Part shown: in pieces, positions 8,250 to 18,340 of the stretch
How positions within the stretch are numbered: the first letter of the stretch is position 1
How the letters are laid out: every line of letters starts with the position of its first letter
Assembly (NCBI RefSeq): GCF_001441165.1
Contig: NZ_CP013126.1
Coordinates: 2,819,551 to 2,883,550 of the forward strand
DNA: 64,000 bases
Direction of reading: 5' to 3'
Source of the DNA: Acidipropionibacterium acidipropionici
Lineage (GTDB): Bacteria; Actinomycetota; Actinomycetes; Propionibacteriales; Propionibacteriaceae
Program-made: the position numbers and the translations under genes
Notes under the pieces: generated by a model
What the model was told of the DNA's origin: nothing
The model's database searches: none
The model's input: only the letters and a program-made list of their open reading frames with translations

Positions 8250-10931
8250 ATGAGAACAGCGGAGATCGGCCAGCGATTCCTCGACTTCTTCGAGAGCAAG
8301 GGCCATGCCGTGGTGCCCAGCGCCTCGTTGCTGTACAACGATCCGACCCTGCTCTTCGTCAACGCCGGGATGGTGCCCTTCAAGCACTATCTGATGGGCG
8401 TCGAGCCCTCACCGTGGAAGCGCGCCACCAGCATCCAGAAGTGCGTGCGCACCCTCGACATCGAGGAGGTCGGCAAGACCACCCGCCACGGCACCTTCTT
8501 CCAGATGCTCGGCAACTTCTCCTTCGGCGACTACTTCAAGCACGAGGCCATCACCTGGGCCTGGGAACTGGTCACCACCCCTCAGGACCGGGGCGGTTTC
8601 GGATTCGACCCCGCCGACATCTGGGTCACCGTGCTGGGACCCGGCTCCCACCCCGACTACCCCGAGGGCGACATCGAGGCCCGCCGTACCTGGCTGGAGG
8701 TCGGCGTCCCCGCCGACCACATCCAGGGCCGCAGCCTCAAGGACAACTACTGGCACATGGGCGTTCCCGGTCCCGGTGGCCCCTGCTCCGAGATCTACAT
8801 CGACCGCGGCCCCGAATACGGCGTCGAGGGGGGACCCGAGGCCGACGAGGACCGCTACCTCGAGATCTGGAACCTCGTCTTCGAGACCGAGGACCTCTCG
8901 GCGGTGCGCGCCAAGGACGACTTCGACATCGCCTCCCCGCTCCGGAGCCTCAACATCGACACCGGCGCCGGCCTGGAGCGCATCGCCCTGCTGCTGCAGG
9001 GCGTGGGCAACATGTACGAGACCGATCAGGTGTACCCGGTCATCGCCAAGGCCGCCGAGATGTCGGGCAAGCGCTACGGCGCCGACCATGACGACGACGT
9101 GCGGATGCGGGTGGTCGCCGACCACGTCCGCTCCTCCCTCATGCTCATGACAGACGGCGTCACCCCCGGCAATGAGGCCCGCGGCTACGTGCTGCGCCGC
9201 CTGCTGCGCCGCGTGGTGCGGGCCATGCGACTGCTCGGCGTCGACCGGCCGGTGCTGCCCGAACTGCTGCCGATCTCCCGCGACCTGATGGCCGACACCT
9301 ACCCCGACGTCCTCACCCAGTGGGACCGGGTCATCGGGGCGGCCACCGCCGAGGAGGAGACCTTCCGGCGCACCCTCACCTCGGGCACCACGATGCTCGA
9401 CGACGCCGTCACCCGGACCCGCGCCGCGGGCTCGTCGACCCTGTCGGGTCAGAAGGCCTTCCAGCTCCACGACACCTACGGCTTCCCCATCGACCTCACC
9501 CTCGAGATGGCCGCCGAGCAGGGCCTGGACGTCGACCGTGCCGGATTCGACGCGCTGATGGCCGAGCAGAAGGAGCGCGCCAAGGCCGACGCCCGCGCCA
9601 AGAAGGGGCTCACCACCAGCACCGAGGCCTACTCCGAGCTGCGCGCCAAGGGGGAGACGCCGTTCCTCGGCTACACCGACCTGTCGGTGCCCACCAGCGT
9701 CACCGGCATCATCGCCGACGGCCGGTCGGTGACCAGCGCCCCGACCGGTTCTGTCGTCGAGGTGGTGCTCGCCGAGACCCCGTTCTACGCGGAGATGGGC
9801 GGACAGGACTCCGACACCGGCGTCATCCGCGCCTCCGGATTCGACCTGGACGTCCTCGACGTCCAGCGCCCCGTCCCCGGACTGGTCGTCCACAAGGTGC
9901 GACTGGACGGTGATCTGGCCGTCGGGGATCAGGTTCAGGCCGACGTCGACCCCGCCAACCGGTTCGGCGCCTGCCAGGCTCACACCGCCACCCACGTCAT
10001 CCACGCCGCACTGCGCGAACTGGTGGGCCCCACGGCCACCCAGGCCGGCTCCTACAACAAGCCCGGCTACCTGCGCTTCGACTTCTCCGCCCGCCAGGGG
10101 CTGTCCGACGAGCTTCGCCGCGAGATCGAGGAGCGCTGCAACGAGGCGATCCACGACGACTTCGAGGTCACCGACACCCAGATGCCCCTCGAGCAGGCCA
10201 AGGCGATGGGCGCGATGGCCATGTTCGGCGAGAAGTATCCGCCGATCGTGCGGATGGTCGAGCTCAACGGCCCCTGGTCGCGCGAGCTGTGCGGCGGCAC
10301 CCACGTGCCCACCACCGGGAGGATCGGGCTGCTCAACCTGCTCGGCGAGCAGTCCATCGGTTCGGGCACCCGTCGCGTCGAGGCCCTCGTCTCCACCGAC
10401 GCCTTCCACCAGATGGCCGCCGAGCGCGCCCTGGTCAACGAGCTCACCGGCATCCTCAAGGTGCAGCCGGACCAGCTCACCGACCGGGTCACCAAACTGG
10501 TCGCCGACCTCAAGGAGGCCGACCGCAGGATGGCTGCCGTCCGGTCCAAGGAGCTGCTGGGACACGTCGACCCGCTGGTCTCCTCGCTGGCCCCCGCCGG
10601 CCCCTTCGACCTGATCGCCGGCACCGTGGCAGGAGTCTCCGGGGCCGACCTGCGCAAGCTGGCCACCGAGGTGCGTGCCCGGGTGTCCGAGCGTCCGGCG
10701 GTCATCGCCCTGATCGGTGGCGAGACGGCCAAGCCGGCCATCATCGTCGCCACCACAGAGTCCGCCCGCGCCAAGGGCGCCAGGGCCGGTGCGCTGCTGC
10801 GCGCCGCCGTCGCGCCCATCAACGGCCGTGGCGGCGGCAAGGACGACATGGCCCAGGGAGCCGGATCCGACCTGTCGGGCGCCGACGCGGCGCTCAAGCT
10901 GGTCGCCGCCGAACTGTCGGCGCAGAACTGA
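8250..10931 (+). CDS. alaS: Alanyl-tRNA synthetase
   Basis: AlaRS of 893 residues, the usual full length. It has the class II catalytic N-terminus (motif region VNAGMVPFKHYLMG and R-rich RCVRTLDIEEVGKTTRHGTFF-like stretch), the tRNA-recognition domain, the editing domain with zinc-type signatures HTATHVIHAAL and CGGTHVPTTG, and the C-Ala domain ending GGGKDDMAQGAG. It charges tRNA-Ala and hydrolyses mis-acylated Ser/Gly-tRNA. The ATG at 8250 has AAGGA 7 nt upstream and aligns with the family N-terminus (MRTAEIGQRFLDFFE); a longer open frame upstream is not used. ruvX follows after 11 nt. Confidence 0.97.
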   Translation: MRTAEIGQRFLDFFESKGHAVVPSASLLYNDPTLLFVNAGMVPFKHYLMGVEPSPWKRATSIQKCVRTLDIEEVGKTTRHGTFFQMLGNFSFGDYFKHEAITWAWELVTTPQDRGGFGFDPADIWVTVLGPGSHPDYPEGDIEARRTWLEVGVPADHIQGRSLKDNYWHMGVPGPGGPCSEIYIDRGPEYGVEGGPEADEDRYLEIWNLVFETEDLSAVRAKDDFDIASPLRSLNIDTGAGLERIALLLQGVGNMYETDQVYPVIAKAAEMSGKRYGADHDDDVRMRVVADHVRSSLMLMTDGVTPGNEARGYVLRRLLRRVVRAMRLLGVDRPVLPELLPISRDLMADTYPDVLTQWDRVIGAATAEEETFRRTLTSGTTMLDDAVTRTRAAGSSTLSGQKAFQLHDTYGFPIDLTLEMAAEQGLDVDRAGFDALMAEQKERAKADARAKKGLTTSTEAYSELRAKGETPFLGYTDLSVPTSVTGIIADGRSVTSAPTGSVVEVVLAETPFYAEMGGQDSDTGVIRASGFDLDVLDVQRPVPGLVVHKVRLDGDLAVGDQVQADVDPANRFGACQAHTATHVIHAALRELVGPTATQAGSYNKPGYLRFDFSARQGLSDELRREIEERCNEAIHDDFEVTDTQMPLEQAKAMGAMAMFGEKYPPIVRMVELNGPWSRELCGGTHVPTTGRIGLLNLLGEQSIGSGTRRVEALVSTDAFHQMAAERALVNELTGILKVQPDQLTDRVTKLVADLKEADRRMAAVRSKELLGHVDPLVSSLAPAGPFDLIAGTVAGVSGADLRKLATEVRARVSERPAVIALIGGETAKPAIIVATTESARAKGARAGALLRAAVAPINGRGGGKDDMAQGAGSDLSGADAALKLVAAELSAQN

Positions 10932-10942
10932 GCCGAGCGTCC

Positions 10943-11389
10943 ATGGAGCTGTTCGGCACGCGGATCGCCGTCGACTGGGGCAAGGCGAGGATCGGGGTGG
11001 CCGCCTGCGACCCCCGCGGGATCCTCGCCTACCCGGTCGAGACCGTCGCCACCAGGGACAGGCCCATCGCCAGGCTCGTCGAGATCATCGCCGAGTACGA
11101 GCCGGTGGAGATCATCATGGGCCTTCCCGTCGCCCTGGACGGCACCGAGAGGATCGCCGCTCGCGATGTGCGCCGCGCCGGGCAGAGACTCGCCGAGGCG
11201 GTGGCGCCGATCCCGGTCCGCTACGTGGATGAGAGAATGACCACCAGGACCGCGGCCCGCGCACTCCACGAGGCCGGGCGCGACGCACGACACCAGCGCT
11301 CGGTCATCGATCAGGCCGCCGCCGTGGCCATTCTCGAGCACGTGTTGGAGCAAGCCCGCACCTCGGGCGCGGAAGGAGACCGCCGGTGA
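10943..11389 (+). CDS. ruvX: YqgF/RuvX-family RNase-H-fold nuclease
   Basis: A 148-residue YqgF-fold protein: RIAVDWGKARIGVAACD at the N-terminus, GLPVALDG in the middle, then VDERMTT and IDQAAAVAIL, giving the three acidic positions of the fold. Bacterial homologues act in pre-16S rRNA 5'-end processing and/or Holliday-junction resolution. It sits between alaS and mltG, the standard actinobacterial order, and its stop overlaps the mltG GTG start by 4 nt. Confidence 0.92.
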   Translation: MELFGTRIAVDWGKARIGVAACDPRGILAYPVETVATRDRPIARLVEIIAEYEPVEIIMGLPVALDGTERIAARDVRRAGQRLAEAVAPIPVRYVDERMTTRTAARALHEAGRDARHQRSVIDQAAAVAILEHVLEQARTSGAEGDRR

Positions 11390-12495
11390 GCGGATCGTTC
11401 AACGAGGAGCCGGACCCGCACAAGGAGTTCTGGTACAGGTTCAGGTCGGCCTTCGCGGTGATCCTGTCGGTGGCGGTGCTGGTGGGCGGGGGCTGGTTCG
11501 TCATTGACAAGGCCCACGGCGCCTACATCTCCTACCGCACCGCCGACGACTACCTCGGCGAGGGGGAGAAGGCCGTCATGGTGCGAGTGCCGGTCGGCGC
11601 CTCGGTGACCGAGGTGGGCGACATCCTGCTCGACAGCGACGTCATCAAGTCGATGAAGGCCTTCAAGAAGGCGGTCCGCGAGGCCAGCACCAACCCCACC
11701 ATCCAGGCCGGCCAGTACAAGCTCAAGACCCACATGAGCGCCGCCAACGCCCTGGAGATCCTGGCGGATCCCAAGAACATCCAGCACACCCGGATCACGC
11801 TCACCGAGGGGCTCACCGTCGCCGAGCAGACCCAGGTGCTGGCCAAGGGCACCGGCCTGCCGGCCGCCCAGTTCACCAAGGCCCGCGCCGACGTCAAGAA
11901 GCTCGGGCTGCCCAGCTGGGCCGGCGGGAAGCCCGAGGGCTTCATGTTCCCCGACACCTACGAGGTGGCCGACCAGCCCAACGCCATGGCCATCCTGCAG
12001 CAGCAGACCAAGCAGTTCACCAAGGTGAGCAACTCCATCAACTTCACCGGCCAGGCCGGCACCATCAAGCGCACCCCCTACCAGGCCCTCGTGGTCGCCT
12101 CCATCCTGGAGAAGGAGGGCAACAACGCGAAGGACAAGAAGATGATCGCCGGGATCATCTACAACCGGCTGGCCAAGGGCATGAAGCTGGAGTCCGACGC
12201 CACCGTGCTGTACGCCAACAACGCGACCAGCAAACTCACCACCACCGATGAGCAGCGCCGCAAGCAGTCCCCGTACAACACCTACGTCACCGCCGGTCTG
12301 CCGCCCACCCCCATCAACAACCCCGGCTCCGAGTCGATGGAGGCCGCGGTCACCCCCACGAAGTCCGACAACCTGTACTGGGTGGTCACCGACCCGCAGA
12401 AGGGCACCACGGCCTTCTCGAAGACGCTGGCCGAGCACAACCAGAACGTCAAGAAGTTCCAGGCCTGGTGCCAGGCCCACAAGGGGAAGTGCTGA
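11386..12495 (+). CDS. mltG: Endolytic murein transglycosylase
   Basis: MltG/YceG protein of 369 residues. A short cytoplasmic N-terminus precedes one transmembrane helix (about 22-42), a LysM-like segment (VPVGASVTEVGDILL) and the catalytic domain with EGFMFPDTY, SILEKEG (catalytic Glu region) and GLPPTPINNPG. It cleaves nascent peptidoglycan strands at the outer face of the membrane and sets glycan length. It overlaps ruvX by 4 nt (GTGA) and aroE follows after 2 nt, so it is likely one operon. Confidence 0.95.
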   Translation: MSGSFNEEPDPHKEFWYRFRSAFAVILSVAVLVGGGWFVIDKAHGAYISYRTADDYLGEGEKAVMVRVPVGASVTEVGDILLDSDVIKSMKAFKKAVREASTNPTIQAGQYKLKTHMSAANALEILADPKNIQHTRITLTEGLTVAEQTQVLAKGTGLPAAQFTKARADVKKLGLPSWAGGKPEGFMFPDTYEVADQPNAMAILQQQTKQFTKVSNSINFTGQAGTIKRTPYQALVVASILEKEGNNAKDKKMIAGIIYNRLAKGMKLESDATVLYANNATSKLTTTDEQRRKQSPYNTYVTAGLPPTPINNPGSESMEAAVTPTKSDNLYWVVTDPQKGTTAFSKTLAEHNQNVKKFQAWCQAHKGKC

Positions 12496-12497
12496 GG

Positions 12498-13322
12498 ATG
12501 CCCACCACCCAGCAGTGCGCGGTGATCGGGCACCCGGTGGCCCACTCGCTCTCCCCGGCCATCCACCGCGCCGCCTACCGCAGCCTCGGCCTGGACTGGA
12601 GCTACCGGGCCGTCGACGTCGAACCGGGCGGCCTGCCCGCCTTCGTCGCCGGACTCGACGAGACCTGGCGGGGACTGTCGGTGACCGCCCCCCACAAGAT
12701 CGACCTGGTCGGCCTCGGCGCCCCCGACGAGACCGTCAGGCGGCTCGGAGTCGCCAACACCTGGGTGCGCACCGCCGACGGCCCGGTCGTGGCCAACACC
12801 GACGTCACCGGATTCGTGCTGGCCTGCCGCACCCGCGGCCTGCCCGCCCCGGGCTCGGTCGCCGTGGTCGGCGCAGGGGCCACCGCCCGCTCCGTGATCG
12901 CCGCGGCCGCGCAGCTGGGTGCCCACGACCTCACCATCGTCTCCCGGTCCCTGGAGCGCTCCTCCCAGGCCCTGATGCTGGCCGCCAAGCTGGGCCTGGA
13001 GGCCCAGTGGATGCCGCTGGGCGAGGCCGGGCCCGGCGCCCTGTCGGGCGTCGACCTGCTCGTCTCCACAGTGCCGGCCGCCAGCCTGGCCGAGGTCGCC
13101 GAGGGCCTGGTGGCCGGCGTCGCGACCGTCTTCGACGTCGTCTACGATCCGTGGCCGACGCCCCTGGCCACCGCCGCCGCACACGCCGGGGCGCCCGTCC
13201 TGGACGGACTCGACCTGCTGGCCGGCCAGGCCGTCGACCAGGTGCGGCTGATGACCGGCCATGAGGTCCCGTTGGACCTGCTGAGGTCTGCTGCGCAAGA
13301 CGGCCTCAATGCCCGTCTGTGA
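12498..13322 (+). CDS. aroE: Shikimate dehydrogenase
   Basis: Protein of 274 residues with the shikimate-binding motif HSLSPAIHRAAY, catalytic lysine in SVTAPHK, NTDVTGF aspartate and the nucleotide loop GAGATARSV. It reduces 3-dehydroshikimate with NADPH in aromatic amino-acid synthesis. The ATG at 12498 begins at the usual MxxxxxAVIGHPVAHS position; an upstream in-frame ATG within mltG is unlikely. It is the first of four consecutive shikimate-pathway genes (aroE, aroC, aroK, aroB). Confidence 0.94.
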   Translation: MPTTQQCAVIGHPVAHSLSPAIHRAAYRSLGLDWSYRAVDVEPGGLPAFVAGLDETWRGLSVTAPHKIDLVGLGAPDETVRRLGVANTWVRTADGPVVANTDVTGFVLACRTRGLPAPGSVAVVGAGATARSVIAAAAQLGAHDLTIVSRSLERSSQALMLAAKLGLEAQWMPLGEAGPGALSGVDLLVSTVPAASLAEVAEGLVAGVATVFDVVYDPWPTPLATAAAHAGAPVLDGLDLLAGQAVDQVRLMTGHEVPLDLLRSAAQDGLNARL

Positions 13323-13340
13323 TTCTGAGAGGGTGGAGCC

Positions 13341-14543
13341 ATGCTGCGTTACATGACGGCGGGGGAGTCCCACGGTCAGGCCCTGGTGGCCACCATGGAG
13401 GGCATCCCCGCCCACGTCCGGGTCGGTGCCGAGGAGATCTCCGAGGACCTGCGACGACGGCGCCTGGGCGTGGGTCGCGGAGCCCGGATGGCCTTCGAGG
13501 CCGATGAGCTCGATCTGCTGTGCGGCTTCCGTCACGGCGAGACCCTCGGATCCCCGATCGCGATCCGGATCGGCAACAGCGAGTGGCCGAAATGGCGCCA
13601 GGTGATGAGCCCGGCGGCGGTGGATTCCGCCGAACTGGAGGGCCAGGCCCGGGCAGCGGCCCTCACCCGGCCGCGTCCCGGCCACGCCGACCTGGCAGGT
13701 ATGCAGAAGTACGACTTCGACGAGTCCCGGCCCCTCCTGGAGCGCGCCTCGGCCCGCGAGACGGCCTCGCGGGTGGCCCTGGGCGCGGTTGCCAAGGCCT
13801 TCCTGCGCCAGGGCTTCGGCATCGAGATCCTCTCCCACGTCGTCCAGCTCGGCCCGGTCACGGTCCCTGCAGACCTGCGCCCCCGGCCCGCCGACCTGGC
13901 GCGGATCGACGCCGACCCGGTGCGCTGCGCCGACCCGGCCACCTCGGCCCGGATGATCGAGGAGGTGGAGGCCTGCCGGCGCGAGGGCGACACCATGGGT
14001 GGCGTCGTCGAGGTGCTGGCCGAGGGCCTGCCGCCGGGCCTGGGATCCCATTCGCAGGGCGACCGGCGGCTCGACGGCCGGCTGGCGGGGGCCCTGATGG
14101 GCATCCAGGCCATCAAGGGGGTCGAGATGGGCGACGGCTTCGCCCTGGCCGGACGCCGCGGATCCGCCGCCCATGACGAGATCGTGGCCACCGGCGAGGG
14201 GGTCCACCGTCTCACCGATCACGCCGGGGGCACCGAGGGCGGCATGAGCACCGGGGAGACGCTGCGGGTGCGCGCCGCGATGAAGCCCATCGCCACCGTG
14301 CCCAGGGCGCTGCGCACCATCGACACCAGCACCGGCGGGCCGGCCCGCGCCGACCACCAGCGCTCCGACATCACGGCGGTCCCCGCCGCCGGCGTCGTCG
14401 CCGAGGCGATGGTGGCCCTGGTGCTGGCCGAGTGCGCCCTGGAGAAGTTCGGCGGCGACTCGCTGGCCGAGACCCGCCGCAACCACGAGTCCTACCTGGC
14501 CCGGATCGCCGAGCGGCATCTGGAGATCGCACCCCATGAGTGA
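13341..14543 (+). CDS. aroC: Chorismate synthase
   Basis: A 400-residue protein with the family signatures [19 protein letters not shown] at the N-terminus, [13 protein letters not shown] and late [27 protein letters not shown]. It converts EPSP to chorismate using reduced FMN. A GAGAGGGTGGAG ribosome site precedes the ATG. Its last 8 nt overlap the start of aroK, which couples their translation. Confidence 0.97.
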   Translation: MLRYMTAGESHGQALVATMEGIPAHVRVGAEEISEDLRRRRLGVGRGARMAFEADELDLLCGFRHGETLGSPIAIRIGNSEWPKWRQVMSPAAVDSAELEGQARAAALTRPRPGHADLAGMQKYDFDESRPLLERASARETASRVALGAVAKAFLRQGFGIEILSHVVQLGPVTVPADLRPRPADLARIDADPVRCADPATSARMIEEVEACRREGDTMGGVVEVLAEGLPPGLGSHSQGDRRLDGRLAGALMGIQAIKGVEMGDGFALAGRRGSAAHDEIVATGEGVHRLTDHAGGTEGGMSTGETLRVRAAMKPIATVPRALRTIDTSTGGPARADHQRSDITAVPAAGVVAEAMVALVLAECALEKFGGDSLAETRRNHESYLARIAERHLEIAPHE

Positions 14544-15093
14544 GGCCGGGAGGAGCGCCGTCTCCGCGCCGTCCGTCATCGCCGTCATCGGGGCGCCGGG
14601 ATCGGGCAAGTCCACGGTCGGGCCGCTGCTGGCCGCCCGGCTGGGGCAGCGCTTCGTCGACGTCGACACCGTCATCGAGGAACTCGAGGGCAGGCCGATC
14701 TCCGACATCTTCGTCACCGACGGGGAGCCCTATTTCCGCGAGCTCGAGGCCCGCCGGACGCTGGCCGAACTGGCCGCCGGAGGAGTCGTGTCCCTGGGCG
14801 GCGGAGCCCCGCTGACCCCCGAGATCAGCGAGGCCCTCGGCGCGGTGTGCGTCGTCTGGCTGGAGGTCAGCGCCCGCACCGCCTCGGCGAGGGTGGGTCT
14901 CAACGACGCCACCCGGCCGCTGCTGATGGGCAACGTGCACTCGCGGATGGTGCGCCTGATGGCTGAGCGCCGCCCGGTCTACGCCGCCCCCGCCGACATC
15001 CACATCGTCACCGACCGGCAGGGCCCCGAGCAGATCGTCGAGGAGATCTGCGCCCGGCTCGCCGACCTTCCAGGTCCCCAACCCGCAGTCTGA
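14536..15093 (+). CDS. aroK: Shikimate kinase
   Basis: A 185-residue P-loop kinase: Walker [10 protein letters not shown] near residue 20, the shikimate-binding DVDTVIEE and FRELEARR motifs, and VSLGGGAPL. It phosphorylates shikimate with ATP. The first 13 residues are a low-complexity extension ahead of the core. It overlaps aroC by 8 nt; aroB follows after 12 nt. Confidence 0.95.
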   Translation: MSEAGRSAVSAPSVIAVIGAPGSGKSTVGPLLAARLGQRFVDVDTVIEELEGRPISDIFVTDGEPYFRELEARRTLAELAAGGVVSLGGGAPLTPEISEALGAVCVVWLEVSARTASARVGLNDATRPLLMGNVHSRMVRLMAERRPVYAAPADIHIVTDRQGPEQIVEEICARLADLPGPQPAV

Positions 15094-15105
15094 GAGAGGA
15101 GCGTC

Positions 15106-16194
15106 ATGAGCGTCGTCGAGGTCAACGGTCCGGCACCCTACGAGGTGCGCATCGGATCGGGGGTGACAGCCGGTCTCGAACAGCTCACGGTGGGCAGTCG
15201 GGTCGCGGTGATCCACCCCGCCTCCGTCAACCACCTCGCCGCCAGAGTCGCCGACCTGGTCGGCGAGATCGTCGACATCGAGGTGCCAGACGCGGAGGCC
15301 GCGAAGACCCCGGCGGTGCTGTCCGGCTGCTGGGACCGTCTCGCCGATGCCGGCCTGGGCCGCGGCGACATCGTCGTCGGCCTGGGCGGGGGAGCGACCA
15401 CCGACCTGGCCGGATTCGTCGCCGCGACCTGGATGCGGGGGGTGCGCCTGATCCAGGTGCCCACGACCGTGCTCGGCATGGCCGACGCCGCCGTCGGCGG
15501 CAAGACCGGAATCAACATCGACGCCGGCAAGAACCTCGTCGGAGCCTTCCACGAACCGGTGGCGGTGCTGTGCGACACCGACTCCCTCAACGGCCTGCCG
15601 GTCCGCGAGGTGCGCTCGGGGATGGCCGAGATCGTCAAGTGCGGGTTCATCAACGACCCGGTCATCCTCAACGTCATCGGCAAGGATCCCGCCCAGGTCC
15701 TCAACACCGACTCCGACGCCTTCCACGACGTCCTGGCCCGGGCGGTGCGGGTCAAGGCCTCCGTGGTGTCCGCCGATCTCACCGAGTCCACCTCCCGGGG
15801 ATCGGAAGTCGGCCGGGAGAGGCTCAACTACGGCCACACCCTGGCCCACGCCATCGAGGCCCATCAGCACTTCACCTGGCGCCACGGCGAGGCCGACGCC
15901 ATCGGGATGATCTTCGCCGCCGAGCTGTCGGCCCGCGAGATCGGGCTGTCGACCGACACGGTGGCGCGCACCCGGGCCGTGATGGCGGCACTGGGGCTGC
16001 CCACGACCTTCGACGCGACGCCGTGGCCCGAGCTGCGCGCCACCATGAACCTCGACAAGAAGGTCCGCCGCGGGGTGCTGCGCTTCGTGGGGCTTCGAGC
16101 CCCCGGCCACGTGCAGATGATCGAGGGGCCCGACGAGGAGGTGCTGAGGGAGTGCTACGAGACCCTGAGGCCCCGCCGCCAGCACGCCGCCTGA
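15106..16194 (+). CDS. aroB: 3-dehydroquinate synthase
   Basis: A 362-residue DHQ synthase with the NAD-binding GLGGGATTDLAGFVAATWMRGV segment, the catalytic KTGINID and KNLVGAFHEP motifs, and metal ligands in LNYGHTLAHAIE and HGEADAIGM. It converts DAHP to 3-dehydroquinate. GAGAGGAG precedes the ATG. It ends the aroE-C-K-B run; the next gene is convergent with only 4 nt between stops. No aroQ is seen next to it. Confidence 0.96.
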   Translation: MSVVEVNGPAPYEVRIGSGVTAGLEQLTVGSRVAVIHPASVNHLAARVADLVGEIVDIEVPDAEAAKTPAVLSGCWDRLADAGLGRGDIVVGLGGGATTDLAGFVAATWMRGVRLIQVPTTVLGMADAAVGGKTGINIDAGKNLVGAFHEPVAVLCDTDSLNGLPVREVRSGMAEIVKCGFINDPVILNVIGKDPAQVLNTDSDAFHDVLARAVRVKASVVSADLTESTSRGSEVGRERLNYGHTLAHAIEAHQHFTWRHGEADAIGMIFAAELSAREIGLSTDTVARTRAVMAALGLPTTFDATPWPELRATMNLDKKVRRGVLRFVGLRAPGHVQMIEGPDEEVLRECYETLRPRRQHAA

Positions 16195-16198
16195 TCCC

Positions 16199-16909
16199 TC
16201 AGGGCAGCTCCAGGCCGATCCCGGCCGCCCCGGCCAGCAGCCGTCCCAGCACCTCCAGGTGACTGGGGTCGATCGCCGCGCCGTGCAGCTGATCGGCTCC
16301 CGACAGGCCGTCGATCGACCCACCGGAGATCACCAGGCCGGGCCCGGCCGGGGAGCTGCGGGAGCTCCGCCGGCCGGTGATCCGCACCTGGTGGAAGGCC
16401 GCGCCGTCCAGCACGCAGTCCTCGATGCGGACCTGCTCCAGATGTGCCGAGGAGAAGTCGGCACCGGTCATCCGGCAGCCGGTGAACCGGACCCGGCGCA
16501 GTGAGGCCATCCGGAACTGCGCCATGTCGAGCACGCAGCCGCGCAGCCACACGTCCTCCAGGCTGCACCCGCTGAGCACCGCACCGGTGAGCCGGCACTC
16601 TCCGGCCTCGGTGCGCTGCCAGCCGGAGTCCCGCCAGGATGAGGCCGCCAGGTCGCAGGACTCCAGGACGACGTCGGCCCACTGGCTGTGATCCCAGGAG
16701 CACTCCGGGGCTCTCATCGACCGGGCCCGCACCCCGGACAGGTCGACCCCCTCCAGCGTGCAGCCCGACCAGTCGGCACCCGTCAGGTCAACCTCCTCCA
16801 TCAGTTCGTCGGCGCCCGGCACGGCCGACCGGGCGGCCTGCGAGTCCGGGAGCCTGGGGGGCGTCGGCGGCCCGGGCGCGGGGGCGGGACGCTGTCTTCG
16901 GGAAGCCAT
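16199..16909 (-). CDS. Pentapeptide-repeat protein
   Basis: A 236-residue protein. After a Pro/Ala-rich N-terminus (about 1-35), residues about 38-190 show A(D/N)LxX-type five-residue repeats (VDLTGADWSG, VDLSGV, CRLTGAVLSGCSL, CRMTGADFSSAHL), predicting a right-handed quadrilateral beta helix. Some pentapeptide proteins mimic DNA and protect gyrase (Qnr, MfpA); others have unknown roles, and nothing here decides between them. It is predicted leaderless: TAGAGT lies 6 nt before the ATG. It separates aroB from efp. Confidence 0.85.
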   Translation of the reverse strand: MASRRQRPAPAPGPPTPPRLPDSQAARSAVPGADELMEEVDLTGADWSGCTLEGVDLSGVRARSMRAPECSWDHSQWADVVLESCDLAASSWRDSGWQRTEAGECRLTGAVLSGCSLEDVWLRGCVLDMAQFRMASLRRVRFTGCRMTGADFSSAHLEQVRIEDCVLDGAAFHQVRITGRRSSRSSPAGPGLVISGGSIDGLSGADQLHGAAIDPSHLEVLGRLLAGAAGIGLELP

Positions 16910-16915
16910 GGCGGC

Positions 16916-16921
16916 ACTCTA
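16916..16921 (-). promoter_or_regulatory. -10 box (TAGAGT) for leaderless pentapeptide gene
   Basis: Minus-strand TANNNT hexamer 6 nt before the start codon at 16909. Confidence 0.55.
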
Positions 16922-16959
16922 CGGGCCCCTGCGTGTGGAGCCGGGAGGGCCTCCTGAGG

Positions 16960-16965
16960 TAGGAT
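16960..16965 (+). promoter_or_regulatory. -10 box (TAGGAT) for efp–nusB
   Basis: TANNNT hexamer giving a leader of roughly 50 nt. GAAAGG lies 9 nt before the GTG of efp. Confidence 0.5.
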
Positions 16966-17020
16966 CGGAAAGTCTGGGCTGTGTGCGATCAGTCCGTGCT
17001 CCATCGAAAGGCAGCGACCT

Positions 17021-17590
17021 GTGGTCATCTCCACCAATGACATCAAGAACGGCACCGTGCTCGACCTCGACGGTCAGCTCTGGACGGTCATCTGGTTCCA
17101 GCACCACAAGCCGGGCAAGGGCAACACCGTGGTGCGTACCAAGCTCAAGCACGTCCTGACCGGAAAGGTCGTCGACCGGACCTTCAACTCCGACACCAAG
17201 GTGGAGTCGGCCGCGGTGGACCGCCGCGACATGCAGTACCTCTACCAGGACGCCGACTCCTACGTCTTCATGGACGAGACGAGCTACGAGCAGATCCCCG
17301 TCCCCGCCGAGACCGTCGGCGAGGCCAAGGACTTCATGCTGGAGAACCAGACCGTCACCATCGCCCTCCACGAGGGCAACGCCCTCTACATCGACCTGCC
17401 CGCGTCGGTCGAGCTGAAGATCACCTACACCGAGCCCGGCCTCCAGGGAGACCGCTCCACCGGCGGCACCAAGCCCGCCACGCTGGAGACCGGCCGCGAG
17501 ATCCAGGTCCCGCTGTTCATCAGCGAGGGCGAGACGGTCAAGGTGGACACCCGCAACGGTGACTACCTCGGCCGCGTGTCCGACAAGTGA
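17021..17590 (+). CDS. efp: Translation elongation factor P
   Basis: EF-P of 189 residues in three beta domains, full length for the family. It binds ribosomes stalled at polyproline and promotes peptide-bond formation. The domain-I loop is HKPGKGNT with Lys33 at the tip, and no modification-enzyme gene is visible nearby; actinobacterial EF-Ps are reported to work with an unmodified lysine. The start is GTG with a GAAAGG site. The stop overlaps the nusB GTG by 4 nt. Confidence 0.97.
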   Translation: MVISTNDIKNGTVLDLDGQLWTVIWFQHHKPGKGNTVVRTKLKHVLTGKVVDRTFNSDTKVESAAVDRRDMQYLYQDADSYVFMDETSYEQIPVPAETVGEAKDFMLENQTVTIALHEGNALYIDLPASVELKITYTEPGLQGDRSTGGTKPATLETGREIQVPLFISEGETVKVDTRNGDYLGRVSDK

Positions 17591-18141
17591 GCCAGCAGTA
17601 CCACGTGAACGAGAACACGGACGGCTCCGACCAGCCGCGCAGGATCGAGCGGATCGGCGAGATCGAGGCCGAGAAGGTCTCGGGGGACATCCAGAAGCAC
17701 GCCGACCTGTCGACCCGGTCGAAGGCCCGCAAACAGGCGCTGGACGTCCTCTTCGAGGCCGATCTCATGAGCACCGACCCGATCGACGTGCTGGCGCTGC
17801 GCCCCACGGTGGTCGACAATCCGGTGCGGGCCTTCGCCGCCGAGCTGGTGCGCGGCGTCTCGGAGCACCTCGCCGACATCGACGAGGCCCTCATCGCCTG
17901 CCTGGCGTCCGGATGGACCCTGGACAGGATGCCCAGGGTCGACCGCGTCCTGGCCCGCATCGGCGCCTACGAGATCCTGTTCAGCGAGGTGCCGAACCCG
18001 AGCGCCATCGCCGAGGCCCTCGAGCTGGGCGGGGAGTTCTCCACCGATGAGTCCGCGAACTTCCTCAACGGCCTGCTCACCGGCGTCTCGGAGGCCCAGC
18101 GCCGTGCGCGGGCCCAGGCCCCCGAGGACCCGACGGCCTGA
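17587..18141 (+). CDS. nusB: Transcription antitermination protein NusB
   Basis: A 184-residue NusB. The core begins at [19 protein letters not shown] (about residue 38) and ends with the conserved region [16 protein letters not shown]. It binds boxA with NusE/S10 in rRNA antitermination. The roughly 37-residue acidic N-terminal extension is longer than usual; an internal start would also be possible, but the GTG at 17587 has the 4-nt efp overlap typical of coupling. Confidence 0.93.
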   Translation: MSQQYHVNENTDGSDQPRRIERIGEIEAEKVSGDIQKHADLSTRSKARKQALDVLFEADLMSTDPIDVLALRPTVVDNPVRAFAAELVRGVSEHLADIDEALIACLASGWTLDRMPRVDRVLARIGAYEILFSEVPNPSAIAEALELGGEFSTDESANFLNGLLTGVSEAQRRARAQAPEDPTA

Positions 18142-18225
18142 CCCCGGGAGGGGGTGCGGACGGCGGTCCGTGGCCCCCGCCCGGCTGAACATCGCGCCCA
18201 TCCTTGTGGGAAAACAACCAATACC

Positions 18226-18239
18226 GGGGCAAAAGCCCC
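18226..18239 (+). terminator. Small hairpin in the nusB–mihF gap
   Basis: GGGGC-AAAA-GCCCC, a perfect 5-bp stem with no T-tract, in the 199-nt gap between nusB and mihF. It may be a weak terminator for efp–nusB. The rest of the gap presumably holds the mihF promoter, which I could not place with confidence. Confidence 0.3.
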
Positions 18240-18340
18240 TGACCAGCGGCGAAGCTGTGCGCACTGCGGATACTCTGCGATCACCGGGCACCACCCGGGA
18301 CTCCACGGGAGGTCAACCGATCGCAGATTGGAGCAGAGAC

